NCBI GenBank assembly: GCA_963814955.1
Contig: CAWFEX010000004.1
Location: forward strand, 310,001-374,000
Length of the DNA stretch: 64,000 bases
Origin: DATCJA01 sp963814955
GTDB lineage: Bacteria > Acidobacteriota > Vicinamibacteria > Vicinamibacterales > UBA2999
Direction: 5' to 3'
A program made the position numbers and the translations under genes. The notes beneath the pieces are model-generated. The model was given only the letters and a program-made list of their open reading frames with translations. It was not told the DNA's origin and ran no database searches. Position 1 is the first letter of the stretch. Each line of letters starts with the position of its first letter. Positions 35,986 to 45,483 of this stretch are shown here, one piece after another.

Positions 35986-38100
35986 ATGAAGCGCGCGCCA
36001 ATTGCCATTCTCCTCGCCGTGACGCTTGGGGTGATCCAGGGCGGCACGAGTCGATCTCAGGCGGCACAACAGGGCGGCGCTCCTCAGGAGAGTGGCGCAC
36101 AGCCGGCCGGGAGCGCCGAGCAACCCCAGCAAGGGGATAATCCTCAACAGCCTACCTTCCGTGCCGGCGTGAACTTCGTACGCGTGGACGTCATGGTCCA
36201 CGACGGAAAAGGTCAGCCGATTACGGATCTCACCCAGACCGACTTCGAGGTCCTCGAAGACGGCAAGCCGCAGACGATCGAGCAGTTCCGTCTGATTCGC
36301 GTGGATGGAAATCCGCGGCCTGGCGACCCGCCTCCGCGTGAACTGCGCAACCGGATCGACGAAGAGATCGAGATCTCGCGAGATGATGTGCGGCTGTTCG
36401 TGTTTTTCATGGACGACTATCACGTTCGTCTCGGCAACTCGCTCGCCATCAAGGAGCCGCTCACCAGGTTCGTCCAGACGCAGCTCCGCCCGAACGACAT
36501 TGTCGGCATCATGTATCCGCTGACGCCGCTCGACGGCATCTCGTTCACCAGGAACATGGCCTCGGTGGTGAGCGCGATTGAGCGGTTCGAGGGGCGGAAG
36601 TTCGACTACCGGCCACGCAATGCGTTCGAAGAGCAGTACGCGCGGGCGCCGTCCGAGGCCGTCGAGCAGATTCGCAACCAGGTTGTCATGACGGCGCTCC
36701 GCGGGCTCTCCACGCGGCTCGGCGGTCTGCGCGAGGGGCGCAAGGCGATCATCTACGTGAGCGAAGGCTTGACGGTCATGCTGCCGCCGCAGATGCGGAC
36801 GAATGACGCGTCGCTCGGGCCGCTGGGCAACCCTGCCGCCCGCAGTCCAATGATCGGGGAGAACAGCCAGCGTGAAGAAACGATGGCGTGGTTTGCCCAG
36901 TCCGATTTGTACTCGCAGCTTCGCGACGTGTTCACCGCGGCGAATCGCAACAACGCGGCCATCTACACGCTCGACCCGCGCGGGCTTGCGCCATTCGAGT
37001 ACGGCATCGACGAGGCCGTCGGACCGAATCAGGATCGCCGCGCACTGCAGATGACGCAGGACACGCTGCGATCGATCGCCGACGAGACAGATGGACGCGC
37101 AATCGTCAACCGGAACGATCTTGCGCCGGGCCTGGCACAGATCGTCCGCGACTCGAGCTACTACTATCTGGTGGGTTACAACTCCACTCAGGCCCCTTCG
37201 GACGGCAAGTTTCACGAAATCACGGTTCGTGTGCGGCGCCGCGGCGTCGACATTCGCTCGCGCAAGGGATACTGGGCGCTGACGGCTGAGGAGATTACGC
37301 GGGCGAACCGGGTGACGCCCGAAACGCCCAAGCCGGTTCAGCAGGCACTGGCCTCCATCGCCACGTCCGTGCAAGCGGGCAAGTACGTGCGCACGTGGGT
37401 CGGCACCGCGCGAGGGGACGCCGGCAAGACTCGTGTCACGCTGATCTGGGAGCCGCTCCCGCAGCCGGCCGGCGCGCGCCGCGACCAACCGTTGCCAGGT
37501 CGTGTTTCGTTGATTGCGGCCGATCCAAAAGGCGATCTCGTGTTCCGTGGCCGGTCGCCCGACGCAGCGCTTGCGTCCACGGCGTCGCCGACGCCCCCCT
37601 CTGCGCCGCCCGCCTCGGGACCTCAACGGCTCACGTTCGACGCGCCGCCCGGCAATCTCGAGCTGCGGATGTCGGTCGAAGCGGCGGCGGGAGGCGGCAC
37701 GCTCGACAGCGAGATTCGCACGATCGCCGTTCCCGACCTGACGTCGCCCGATGCCGCGCTGAGCACGCCGCGCGTGCATCGCGCCCGAACGGCGCTCGAC
37801 TTCCGCACGATCTCGAGCGATGCGAACGCGGTGCCGGGAGTAGGCCGCGAGTTCTCACGCACCGAGCGCTTGCTGATCCGGTTCGATGTTTACGGCAACG
37901 GCACGGCGACCGCCGTGCTGCTCAATCGGAGCGGACAGAAGATGGCCGATGTGCCGGTCACCGCCACCTCGGTCGGCGGAACGCATCAGATCGATTTGAG
38001 TCTCGCCTCAATCGCGACCGGCGAGTACCTGGTGGAGATTACCGTCAAGGGCGCCACGGGTGAGGCAAAGGAGCTGGTGCCGCTGCGCGTCGCGTCGTGA
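35986..38100 (+). CDS. Secreted VWFA-related domain protein of acidobacterial type
   Basis: A 704-residue exported protein starting at ATG 35986. A leader and a Gln/Pro-rich linker precede a VWFA-related domain: DVMVHDGKGQPITDLTQTDF, then LFVFFMDDYHVR with the DxY-like metal-site variant, and KAIIYVSEGL. This arrangement is characteristic of a protein family expanded in Acidobacteriota. The C-terminal half is beta-rich with Ala/Pro linkers. It probably works in surface or periplasmic protein interaction; no enzymatic motif is seen. The SRPBCC gene overlaps its stop by four bases. Confidence 0.85.
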   Translation: MKRAPIAILLAVTLGVIQGGTSRSQAAQQGGAPQESGAQPAGSAEQPQQGDNPQQPTFRAGVNFVRVDVMVHDGKGQPITDLTQTDFEVLEDGKPQTIEQFRLIRVDGNPRPGDPPPRELRNRIDEEIEISRDDVRLFVFFMDDYHVRLGNSLAIKEPLTRFVQTQLRPNDIVGIMYPLTPLDGISFTRNMASVVSAIERFEGRKFDYRPRNAFEEQYARAPSEAVEQIRNQVVMTALRGLSTRLGGLREGRKAIIYVSEGLTVMLPPQMRTNDASLGPLGNPAARSPMIGENSQREETMAWFAQSDLYSQLRDVFTAANRNNAAIYTLDPRGLAPFEYGIDEAVGPNQDRRALQMTQDTLRSIADETDGRAIVNRNDLAPGLAQIVRDSSYYYLVGYNSTQAPSDGKFHEITVRVRRRGVDIRSRKGYWALTAEEITRANRVTPETPKPVQQALASIATSVQAGKYVRTWVGTARGDAGKTRVTLIWEPLPQPAGARRDQPLPGRVSLIAADPKGDLVFRGRSPDAALASTASPTPPSAPPASGPQRLTFDAPPGNLELRMSVEAAAGGGTLDSEIRTIAVPDLTSPDAALSTPRVHRARTALDFRTISSDANAVPGVGREFSRTERLLIRFDVYGNGTATAVLLNRSGQKMADVPVTATSVGGTHQIDLSLASIATGEYLVEITVKGATGEAKELVPLRVAS

Positions 38101-38534
38101 CCGTCGACGTTTCCACTGAGACTGTTATTCACCGCCCGCCGTCAGTCGTCTCCGCTTATGCCGGAGACCCCAACAACGCGCCGAAATGGTACGTCAACAT
38201 CCGGCGCATCGAATGGAAGACGGCGCCCCCGCTGCGCGTCGGCTCACGGGTGGCATTCGTCGCAAGTTTCCTCGGTCGGCGCCTGGCGTACACCTATGAG
38301 ATCGTCGAGCTCGTGCCCGGAGAGCGCCTGCGTATGCGCACCGCGGAAGGACCGTTCCCGATGGAGACGACCTACCTCTGGGAGCCCGTCGGAAACGGGC
38401 GCACTCGAATGACGCTGCGAAACTGCGGAGCCCCCAGTGGGTTCTCGCGGCTCGTGACGCCGCTCGTGTCGGCCGCGATGCGGCGCGCCAATCGCAAAGA
38501 TCTCGAGCGTCTGAAGACTATTCTGGAAGGGTAA
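38097..38534 (+). CDS. SRPBCC family protein
   Basis: A 145-residue START/polyketide-cyclase-like protein (SRPBCC fold) that binds hydrophobic ligands in the cytoplasm. It begins HRPPSVVSAYAGDPNNAPKW, a typical entry, with FLGRRLAYTYEIVELVPGER in the middle. It starts with GTG 38097 overlapping the TGA of the VWFA gene (GTGA), so translation is coupled and the pair forms an operon. No catalytic residues can be pinpointed, and the link between the two functions is unknown. Confidence 0.78.
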   Translation: MTVDVSTETVIHRPPSVVSAYAGDPNNAPKWYVNIRRIEWKTAPPLRVGSRVAFVASFLGRRLAYTYEIVELVPGERLRMRTAEGPFPMETTYLWEPVGNGRTRMTLRNCGAPSGFSRLVTPLVSAAMRRANRKDLERLKTILEG

Positions 38535-38567
38535 CCTTTGCCTTTTGCCTTTTGACCTTTTGACTTC
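38535..38567 (+). repeat. Heptamer tandem repeat, TTTTGCC/TTTTGAC type
   Basis: Degenerate 7-8-mer array between the convergent SRPBCC and glutamate dehydrogenase genes, related to 949-986. Confidence 0.75.
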
Positions 38568-38569
38568 CG

Positions 38570-39820
38570 TTACGCATACATACCGCGCATGCGCGTGACG
38601 GTGCCGACCCGTGAAATGGCCACGATGTAGGCGGCTGTGCGCATGTCCACCTTGTATTTCATCGACGTCTGCAGCACATCGTGGAAGGCGTCGTGCATCT
38701 TCTTCTCGAGCCGCGCGTTCACCTCGTTCTCTTCCCAGAAGTAACCGTAGCGATCCTGCACCCACTCGAAGTACGAGACGGTTACGCCGCCAGAGTTCGC
38801 AAGTATGTCGGGCACGACGAAGACGCCGCGTTCGTGGAGCGCATTGTTCGCCTCCGGCGTCGTCGGACCATTCGCGGCCTCGATGACAATCCTGGCTCGA
38901 ATCGAGCTGACGTTGTCCATCGTGATTTGATTCTCGAGCGCGGCGGGAATCAGGATGTCGGCGTCTAGGGCGAAGAGTTCTTCGTTCGTCAAGGGCTCGC
39001 CGCCGGGGAAGTTATCGATCGTCTTGTGCTTGGCCGCGTACTCGAGCATCTTCGGAACATCGAGGCCTTTCGCGTTGTGCACGCCACCCCGCACGTCCGT
39101 GATGGCGACGATCTTCGCGCCCAGCCTGGTGAGCAGTTCGGCCGAGACGGATCCGACGTTGCCGAATCCCTGAATCGCGACGGTGGCATTGGTGATGTCG
39201 AGCCGGCGGTGCTTTGCCGCCTCGCGGGCGACGATCATCACGCCCCGTCCGGTCGCCTCGCGACGGCCGAGTGAGCCGCCAAGCTCAACCGGCTTGCCGG
39301 TGACGACCGCCGTCTCGGTGTGCCCGACGTGCATGCTGTAGGTGTCCATCACCCATGCCATCACCTGGTCGTTCGTGTTCACATCGGGTGCGGGGACGTC
39401 TTTTTCAGGACCGATGGCGTCGACGATTTCGGCGACGTAGCGCCGCGTCAGCGCCTCGAGCTCACGGCGCGACATCCGTGTCGGGTCGCAGACGATTCCG
39501 CCCTTTCCACCGCCGAACGGTATGTGCGCGACGGCGCACTTCCACGTCATCCATGCGGCGAGGGCGGTGACTTCATCGAGCGACACATCGGGGTGGTAGC
39601 GGATGCCGCCCTTGGCCGGTCCCAGCGTGATGTTGTATTGCACGCGATATCCCGTAAACACCTCGATGTCGCCGCTGTCCATCTGAACCGGACACGAGAC
39701 GATGATCTGCCGCTTGGGATGGGTCAGGATGTTCCAGATACCAGGATCGAGCTTCAGCAGGCGCGCCGCCTCATCGAACTCCTGAAGCATCGCCTTGAAG
39801 ATGCTGCCGTGTTCGGCCAT
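38570..39820 (-). CDS. gdhA: Glu/Leu/Phe/Val dehydrogenase (glutamate dehydrogenase)
   Basis: A 416-residue enzyme of the amino-acid dehydrogenase family; the length and motifs fit NAD(P)-glutamate dehydrogenase. It interconverts glutamate with 2-oxoglutarate and ammonia. Catalytic Lys in WKCAVAHIPFGGGKGG, the VPAPDVNTND block and the cofactor loop FGNVGSVSAEL are visible. The start is ATG 39820, 8 bases after a minus-strand TACAAT with no ribosome site; an upstream in-frame ATG at 39898 is unlikely. Divergent from the methylmalonyl-CoA mutase. Confidence 0.9.
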   Translation of the reverse strand: MAEHGSIFKAMLQEFDEAARLLKLDPGIWNILTHPKRQIIVSCPVQMDSGDIEVFTGYRVQYNITLGPAKGGIRYHPDVSLDEVTALAAWMTWKCAVAHIPFGGGKGGIVCDPTRMSRRELEALTRRYVAEIVDAIGPEKDVPAPDVNTNDQVMAWVMDTYSMHVGHTETAVVTGKPVELGGSLGRREATGRGVMIVAREAAKHRRLDITNATVAIQGFGNVGSVSAELLTRLGAKIVAITDVRGGVHNAKGLDVPKMLEYAAKHKTIDNFPGGEPLTNEELFALDADILIPAALENQITMDNVSSIRARIVIEAANGPTTPEANNALHERGVFVVPDILANSGGVTVSYFEWVQDRYGYFWEENEVNARLEKKMHDAFHDVLQTSMKYKVDMRTAAYIVAISRVGTVTRMRGMYA

Positions 39821-39828
39821 GGGTGAGT

Positions 39829-39834
39829 ATTGTA
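39829..39834 (-). promoter_or_regulatory. Candidate -10 element for gdhA
   Basis: TACAAT on the minus strand, 8 bases from the ATG and without Shine-Dalgarno; possible leaderless start. Confidence 0.3.
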
Positions 39835-39905
39835 GGCCGGACAATCTGTCGGGTCGGTTCGGCGCTTTTCTGGGGCACCGTCGCGGGACCCGACCCACGA
39901 GTGAT

Positions 39906-39911
39906 TAGAAT
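39906..39911 (+). promoter_or_regulatory. Candidate -10 element for the mutase gene
   Basis: TAGAAT 9 bases before ATG 39921, with only a weak GGG between them. Confidence 0.25.
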
Positions 39912-39920
39912 GGAACCGGG

Positions 39921-41552
39921 ATGAAGAGCGCGACCTCCGCACCTGACACGACACAGCCGTCGGCGCGGCGCGGATCGTTCACGACAGTGTCCGGACGTCC
40001 CATCGCCAGCCTCTACACGCCGGCTGACGTTGCGTCAGTCGACTATCAGCGCGACCTCGGCGACCCTGGCGAGTTTCCGTATACGCGGGGCATTCATCCG
40101 AGGGGCTACAGCGGCAGGCTGTGGACGATGCGGCAGTTTGCGGGATTTGGAACGCCAGAGGAGACCAACGGCCGCTACAAGCAGCTTCTCGCGGCGGGTG
40201 GAACCGGATTGAGCGTCGCGTTCGACCTTCCCACGCTCATGGGACGCGATCCCGATCACGAGCTGTCGCTCGGCGAGGTTGGCAAGTGCGGAGTCAACGT
40301 GACGTCGCTGGCCGACATGGAAGCGCTGTTCAGTGGAATCGATCTGAGTGCCGTCACCACGTCGATGACCATCAACTCGCCGGCGGCGATGATTCTCGCG
40401 ATGTATCTGGTCGTGGCGGAGAAACAGGGCGCCGACTGGCAGGTTCTCTCGGGCACGATCCAGAACGACATCCTGAAGGAATTCATTGCGCAGAAGGAAT
40501 ACATCTATCCTCCGCGTCCGTCGATGCGACTGGTGACCGACGTGTTTGCCTTCTGTGCGCAGCACGTTCCGCGGTGGAACACGATTTCGGTGAGCGGGTA
40601 TCACATTCGGGAAGCAGGGGCGACCGCCGCGCAGGAGCTGGCGTTCACGCTTCGAGACGGTATTGAGTACGTGCAGTACGGTATGGACGCCGGACTGGAC
40701 ATAGACGACTTCGCCCCGCGGATCTCCTTCTTCTTCAACTCTCATAGCGATTTCTTCGAGGAGATCGCAAAGTACCGCGCCGCGCGGCGCATCTGGGCGC
40801 ATGTGATGCGCGACCGATTCAAGGCGAAGAACCCGCGATCGTGGCAGCTTCGCTTCCATTCGCAGACAGCCGGCGTGTCCCTTACGGCGCAGCAGCCGTA
40901 CAACAACGTCGTGAGAACGGCACTGCAGGCGATGGCCGCCGTGCTGGGCGGCACGCAGTCGCTCCATACGAATTCGCTGGACGAGGCACTTTCGCTTCCG
41001 ACCGCTGAAGCGGCCACACTCGCGCTGCGAACACAGCAGGTCATCGCGTACGAGACGGGGGTCACCGAGATCGTCGATCCGCTTGGCGGCTCATATTTCG
41101 TGGAAAAGCTGACCCGCGACATGGAAGAAGAGACACTTGCCTACTTCGATGCCATCGACCGGATGGGCGGTATGGTTGCGGCCATCGAGCACGGATACCC
41201 GCAGAAGGAAATTGCGGAGAGCGCCTATCGCTTTCAGCAGGCCGTCGAACAGCGCGACAAGATCATTGTCGGTGTGAACGCATTCGCCGAGGACGAGCAG
41301 GAACCGGTCGGAATTCTGTACATCGACGAGTCGGTGGCGCAACGGCAGCTCGCGAGGCTGCAGCAGGTGAGGGACAGCCGCGACAACACCGCCGTTCAGC
41401 AGTCGCTGGAGCGATTACGCGCGGCTGCGCGGAGCAGCGACAACACGATGCCGTTTCTCCTCGACGCGGCTCGCGCCTATGCCACAGTGGGCGAAATGTG
41501 CGATGCGCTCCGCGAGGTGTGGGGCGAGTACGAGGAAGTTCCGGTGATTTGA
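39921..41552 (+). CDS. Methylmalonyl-CoA mutase, large (substrate-binding) subunit
   Basis: A 543-residue subunit of a B12-dependent acyl-CoA mutase that interconverts methylmalonyl-CoA and succinyl-CoA. The TIM-barrel blocks GYSGRLWTMRQFAGFGTPEE, GLSVAFDLPTLMGRD and GTIQNDILKEFIAQ are intact. The Tyr of RGYSGR and the Arg of PRPSMRLV, which in this family favour methylmalonyl- over isobutyryl-CoA, are kept (recalled from family knowledge). It lacks the C-terminal B12 domain, supplied by the next gene after 32 bases: the two-polypeptide form. Confidence 0.92.
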   Translation: MKSATSAPDTTQPSARRGSFTTVSGRPIASLYTPADVASVDYQRDLGDPGEFPYTRGIHPRGYSGRLWTMRQFAGFGTPEETNGRYKQLLAAGGTGLSVAFDLPTLMGRDPDHELSLGEVGKCGVNVTSLADMEALFSGIDLSAVTTSMTINSPAAMILAMYLVVAEKQGADWQVLSGTIQNDILKEFIAQKEYIYPPRPSMRLVTDVFAFCAQHVPRWNTISVSGYHIREAGATAAQELAFTLRDGIEYVQYGMDAGLDIDDFAPRISFFFNSHSDFFEEIAKYRAARRIWAHVMRDRFKAKNPRSWQLRFHSQTAGVSLTAQQPYNNVVRTALQAMAAVLGGTQSLHTNSLDEALSLPTAEAATLALRTQQVIAYETGVTEIVDPLGGSYFVEKLTRDMEEETLAYFDAIDRMGGMVAAIEHGYPQKEIAESAYRFQQAVEQRDKIIVGVNAFAEDEQEPVGILYIDESVAQRQLARLQQVRDSRDNTAVQQSLERLRAAARSSDNTMPFLLDAARAYATVGEMCDALREVWGEYEEVPVI

Positions 41553-41584
41553 TCCGGAAGCCTGTCGGAGCAAAAGTTGTCGAA

Positions 41585-41995
41585 ATGAGCTCGAAAATTC
41601 GCGTGGTAATCGCCAAGCCCGGACTCGATGGGCACGACCGTGGCGCCAGGGTCATCGCACGCGCCCTGCGCGACGCAGGTATGGAGGTCATTTACACAGG
41701 CCTGAGGCAGACGCCCGAGCAGATCGTGTCGGCGGCCCTTCAGGAGGATGCCGACGTGATAGGGCTGTCGATTCTGTCTGGCGCCCACATGCATATCTGT
41801 CCCCGCATCATGGCGCTGCTCGAGGAGAAAGGTCTGAACGACGTTCTCGTGGTCGTCGGCGGCATCATTCCTGACATCGATATCCCGAAACTCAAGGAGA
41901 TCGGCGTGCGCGGGATATTTCTGCCCGGGACCGCCATGCAGGAGATCGTCGACTTCATCAGGAAGCATGTACGGTCTCGTGTGGAATCATTGTGA
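41585..41995 (+). CDS. Methylmalonyl-CoA mutase B12-binding subunit
   Basis: A 136-residue cobalamin-binding domain protein starting at ATG 41585. AKPGLDGHDRGARVIARAL carries the D-H-G motif whose His ligates cobalt; SILSGAHM and VVVGGIIPDID line the nucleotide tail pocket. It completes the mutase above. Its stop is directly followed by the GTG/ATG of valS, an unusual metabolic-translation operon join. Confidence 0.93.
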   Translation: MSSKIRVVIAKPGLDGHDRGARVIARALRDAGMEVIYTGLRQTPEQIVSAALQEDADVIGLSILSGAHMHICPRIMALLEEKGLNDVLVVVGGIIPDIDIPKLKEIGVRGIFLPGTAMQEIVDFIRKHVRSRVESL

Positions 41996-44598
41996 GTGAT
42001 GTCTGACGTCAGCGATCCGCAGCACCCCATCACCCTGCCCGACAAACCAGCGCTCGAAGGCCTCGAAGCGAAGTGGAACGCGCGCTGGACGGCCGATGGC
42101 ACGTACAAATTCGATCGAAGCCGCACGCGTTCCGAGGTGTATTCAATCGACACCCCGCCGCCGACGGTCAGCGGCTCGCTCCACGTCGGCCACGTGTTCT
42201 CGTACACCCACACCGACGTGATTGCCCGGTTTCGCCGGATGCGCGGCAAGGCCGTGTTCTACCCGATGGGATGGGACGACAACGGTCTCCCGACCGAACG
42301 CCGCGTGCAGAACTATTACGGGGTGCGGTGCGATCCGTCGCTGCCCTACGATCCGGCGTTTCGGCCGCCGGACACTCCGGGCAAGCAGCCGGTCTCGATA
42401 TCCCGTCCCAATTTCGTCGAGCTCTGCCTGAAACTGACTGCCGAAGACGAGAAGGCGTTCGAGCATTTGTGGCGCTACCTCGGACTCTCCGTCGACTGGT
42501 CGATGACGTACACCACGATCGGCAGCGGGGCGCAGCGCGTCTCCCAAACGGCATTTCTGCGGCTGCTCAAGCGGGGCATCGCGTATCAGCTCGAGGCGCC
42601 AACGCTGTGGGATGTCGACTTCCGCACCGCGGTCGCACAAGCCGAGCTCGAAGACCGCCAGCAGCCTGGCGCATATCACCGCATCCGCTTTCAACGCCGA
42701 GGCGCCTCGATCGGGTCCGGCAGCGATGCCTACGTCGAAATCGACACCACGCGACCGGAGCTGATCCCGGCGTGCGTCGCGCTCGTGGCGCATCCAGACG
42801 ACGAGCGATACAAGCCGCTCTTCGGCACCGAGGTCGAGACGCCGCTCTTCGCTGCACCCGTACCTATACGGGCACATGCACTTGCCGACCCTGAAAAAGG
42901 GACAGGCATTGCGATGATCTGCACGTTCGGCGACATCACCGACGTCACATGGTGGCGGGAGCTCGCGCTGCCGGTGCGTGCCGTCATTACGGCGAACGGC
43001 ACACTCAAGCCGGTGGCGTGGGGCGCAGACGGCTGGGAATCGCGCGATGCCGCCCGCGCGCAGCAGGCCTACGACCAGCTCGCGGGTCTCTCCGCCGCCA
43101 AGGCCCGCCCGCGCATCGTCGAGCTGCTGCGTGAATCAGGCGATCTTCTCGGCGAGCCGAAGGCGATCACGCATCCCGTCAAGTTCTACGAAAAAGGCGA
43201 GCGTCCGCTCGAAATCATCACGAGCCGTCAATGGTTCATCAAGACGATGGCGTATCGGGAGGAGTTGATCGGACGGGGCCGCGAGATGAAGTGGTATCCC
43301 GGAGTACATGCGGCACCGCTTCGAAAACTGGGTGAACGGTCTTGCCGGTGACTGGTGCATCAGCCGGCAACGCTTTTTCGGCGTTCCGTTTCCGCTGTGG
43401 TACCCGGTCGGCGGCGACGGTGTCGCCGATTATTCGCGACCACTTCTTCCGGACGAATCCCGGCTGCCAATTGACCCTTCGACGGATGTTCCGGACGGAT
43501 ACCGGCAGGACCAGCGTGGTGCGCCAGGCGGATTCGTCGGTGATCCAGACGTCATGGACACCTGGGCCACCTCTTCGATGACGCCGCAGATCGCCGGCGG
43601 CTGGTTGAGCGATCCCGAGCTGTTCGAGCGCGTTTTTCCGATGGACGTACGTCCGCAGGCACACGACATCATTCGCACGTGGCTGTTCACGACTGTGCTC
43701 CGATCGCATCTCGAGCATCGCTCGCTGCCGTGGTCCCACGCGGCGATCTCCGGGTTCATCGTGGATCCCGACCGGAAGAAGATGTCGAAGTCGAAAGGCA
43801 ATGTCGTGACGCCGACGGCGCTTCTCGAGCAGTTCGGATCGGACGGGGTGAGGTACTGGTCGGCGAGCGTCCGGCCGGGTGGCGACGCGCCGTTCGATCC
43901 CAACGATCCCGGTGAGTTCAAGGTGGGCCGGCGTCTGGCCATCAAGATCCTCAATGCCGCGCGCTTTGCGCTGCTGCAGGCCGAACCGCGCGGCCCCATC
44001 ATCGAGCCGCTCGACCGACGGCATGCTCACCAATCTCTCGCTTCTGGTGCAGGAAGCGACCGATCAGCTGGAGGCGTACGACTACGCGCGCGTGCTCGAA
44101 CGGACCGAGCGTTTTTTCTGGTCGTTCTGCGACGACTACCTGGAGCTCGTCAAGGCGCGCCGCTACGGCGATTTCACACCGGAGGGTGCGGCATCGGCGA
44201 ACAGCGCAATGCTCGTCGCCTTGTCCACGTTGCTCCGGTTGTTTGCGCCATATCTGCCGTTCGTTACCGAGGAGGTCTGGTCGTGGTGGCGACCCGGATC
44301 GGTGCACAAGGCACGATGGCCGACGAGCGTCGAAGTGGTCGCGCCCATTGGTGGAGCCAAAGTCGAGGCGATGAACGTGTTTGTTCAGAGCCAGGCGGCG
44401 GTTGCCGAGGTCCGGAGGATCAAGGCGCTCGCGAAGAAACCCGGCAGGGCGGTCGTCGAGCGCGCCGTCCTGCCCAAATCGTTCGAACCGCTCATGCCTG
44501 CTGCGCCCGATTTCCAGGCGGCCATGCACATCCGGGAGCTGGCATTCGGAGACGTCGCCGAGGCCGAGTTGACGTTCGCCGAGGAGCCTGCGGCGTGA
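41996..44598 (+). CDS. valS: Valyl-tRNA synthetase, two one-base frameshifts
   Basis: An 866-residue ValRS after correction. PPPTVSGSLHVGHVFSYTHT contains HVGH (the HIGH signature), and KKMSKSKGN is the KMSKS loop; editing and anticodon-binding regions follow. The sequence resembles the actinobacterial/archaeal type of ValRS more than the E. coli type, from memory. Extra bases near 43301 and 44016 break it into three frames. The gene is essential, so error in the read is likelier than true loss. The start is GTG 41996 or ATG 41999, just after the B12 subunit stop. nadC overlaps its end (GTGA). Confidence 0.9.
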
Positions 44599-45449
44599 CG
44601 ACCGTCGAGCTCGAGCCACTCGAGCCTGGCCTGTACCGTGAGGTCGTGAGGCGAGCTCTCGCCGAAGACTTCGGCTGGGGCGACGTCACGACCGAAACGA
44701 TCATCGACCGCGACCAGAAAGCTCGCGGCGTCGTGCTCGCCAAGTCGCGCTGTGTGATTGCGGGGCTCGACATCGCTTCCGAGGCGTTTCGGCAGATGGA
44801 CCCTGCCGTGGCCGTCACCGTTCATCACGGCGACGGAACGCCGTGCGAGCCCGGGACGGTAGTGGCCGGCTATGTGGGACATGCCGCGGGAATGCTGACG
44901 GCGGAGCGCACCGCGCTCAACTTTCTGCAGCGTCTTTCGGGGATCGCTACGCTGACGCGCCAGTTCGTCGAAGCGGCGGCAGGACGCATCATCGTCCTCG
45001 ACACGCGCAAGACGACCCCGCTGCTCCGCGCCCTCGAGAAGTATGCGGTGCGAGCCGGCGGCGCGAAGAACCATCGCAGCGGCCTCGATGACGGAATCCT
45101 GATCAAGGACAATCACATCAGGCTGGCGGGCGACGCCGGGCGTGCGGTTACCCGGATGCGCAAGGCGAATCGCGAAATGCCGACCGAGGTCGAGGCGCAG
45201 ACGCTCGAACAGGTGGACGAGGCGCTCGGCGCCGGCGCCGACATCGTCCTGCTGGACAACATGTCAACCAACGACATCAAGGAAGCCGTCAGGCGATGTC
45301 GCGGCCGCGCGAAGACCGAGATTTCAGGGGGCGTGACGCTGTCACGCATGCCGGAACTGGCCGCGACGGGCGCCGATTTCGTGTCGATTGGTGCGCTCAC
45401 ACATTCGGCGCCCGCGGCGGACTTGAGCTTCGAGATCGAGCCAGCATAG
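44595..45449 (+). CDS. nadC: Nicotinate-nucleotide pyrophosphorylase (carboxylating)
   Basis: A 284-residue type II phosphoribosyltransferase that converts quinolinate and PRPP to nicotinate mononucleotide, in de novo NAD synthesis. Motifs: FGWGDVTTETI near the start, LNFLQRLSGIATLT, LDTRKTTPLLRALEKYAV with the catalytic Arg/Lys, and KNHRSGLDDGILIKDNH. GTG 44595 overlaps the valS stop, so it is translated from the same message. Confidence 0.95.
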   Translation: MTTVELEPLEPGLYREVVRRALAEDFGWGDVTTETIIDRDQKARGVVLAKSRCVIAGLDIASEAFRQMDPAVAVTVHHGDGTPCEPGTVVAGYVGHAAGMLTAERTALNFLQRLSGIATLTRQFVEAAAGRIIVLDTRKTTPLLRALEKYAVRAGGAKNHRSGLDDGILIKDNHIRLAGDAGRAVTRMRKANREMPTEVEAQTLEQVDEALGAGADIVLLDNMSTNDIKEAVRRCRGRAKTEISGGVTLSRMPELAATGADFVSIGALTHSAPAADLSFEIEPA

Positions 45450-45483
45450 CCACGCCCTCGAGCCTGCCAGCACCCGAGCACCA

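Noticed and set aside
41996..45449. Reading valS and nadC as a fusion protein
   Set aside because: The join depends only on frameshifts; nadC has its own GTG start overlapping the valS stop, and both families have normal lengths separately.
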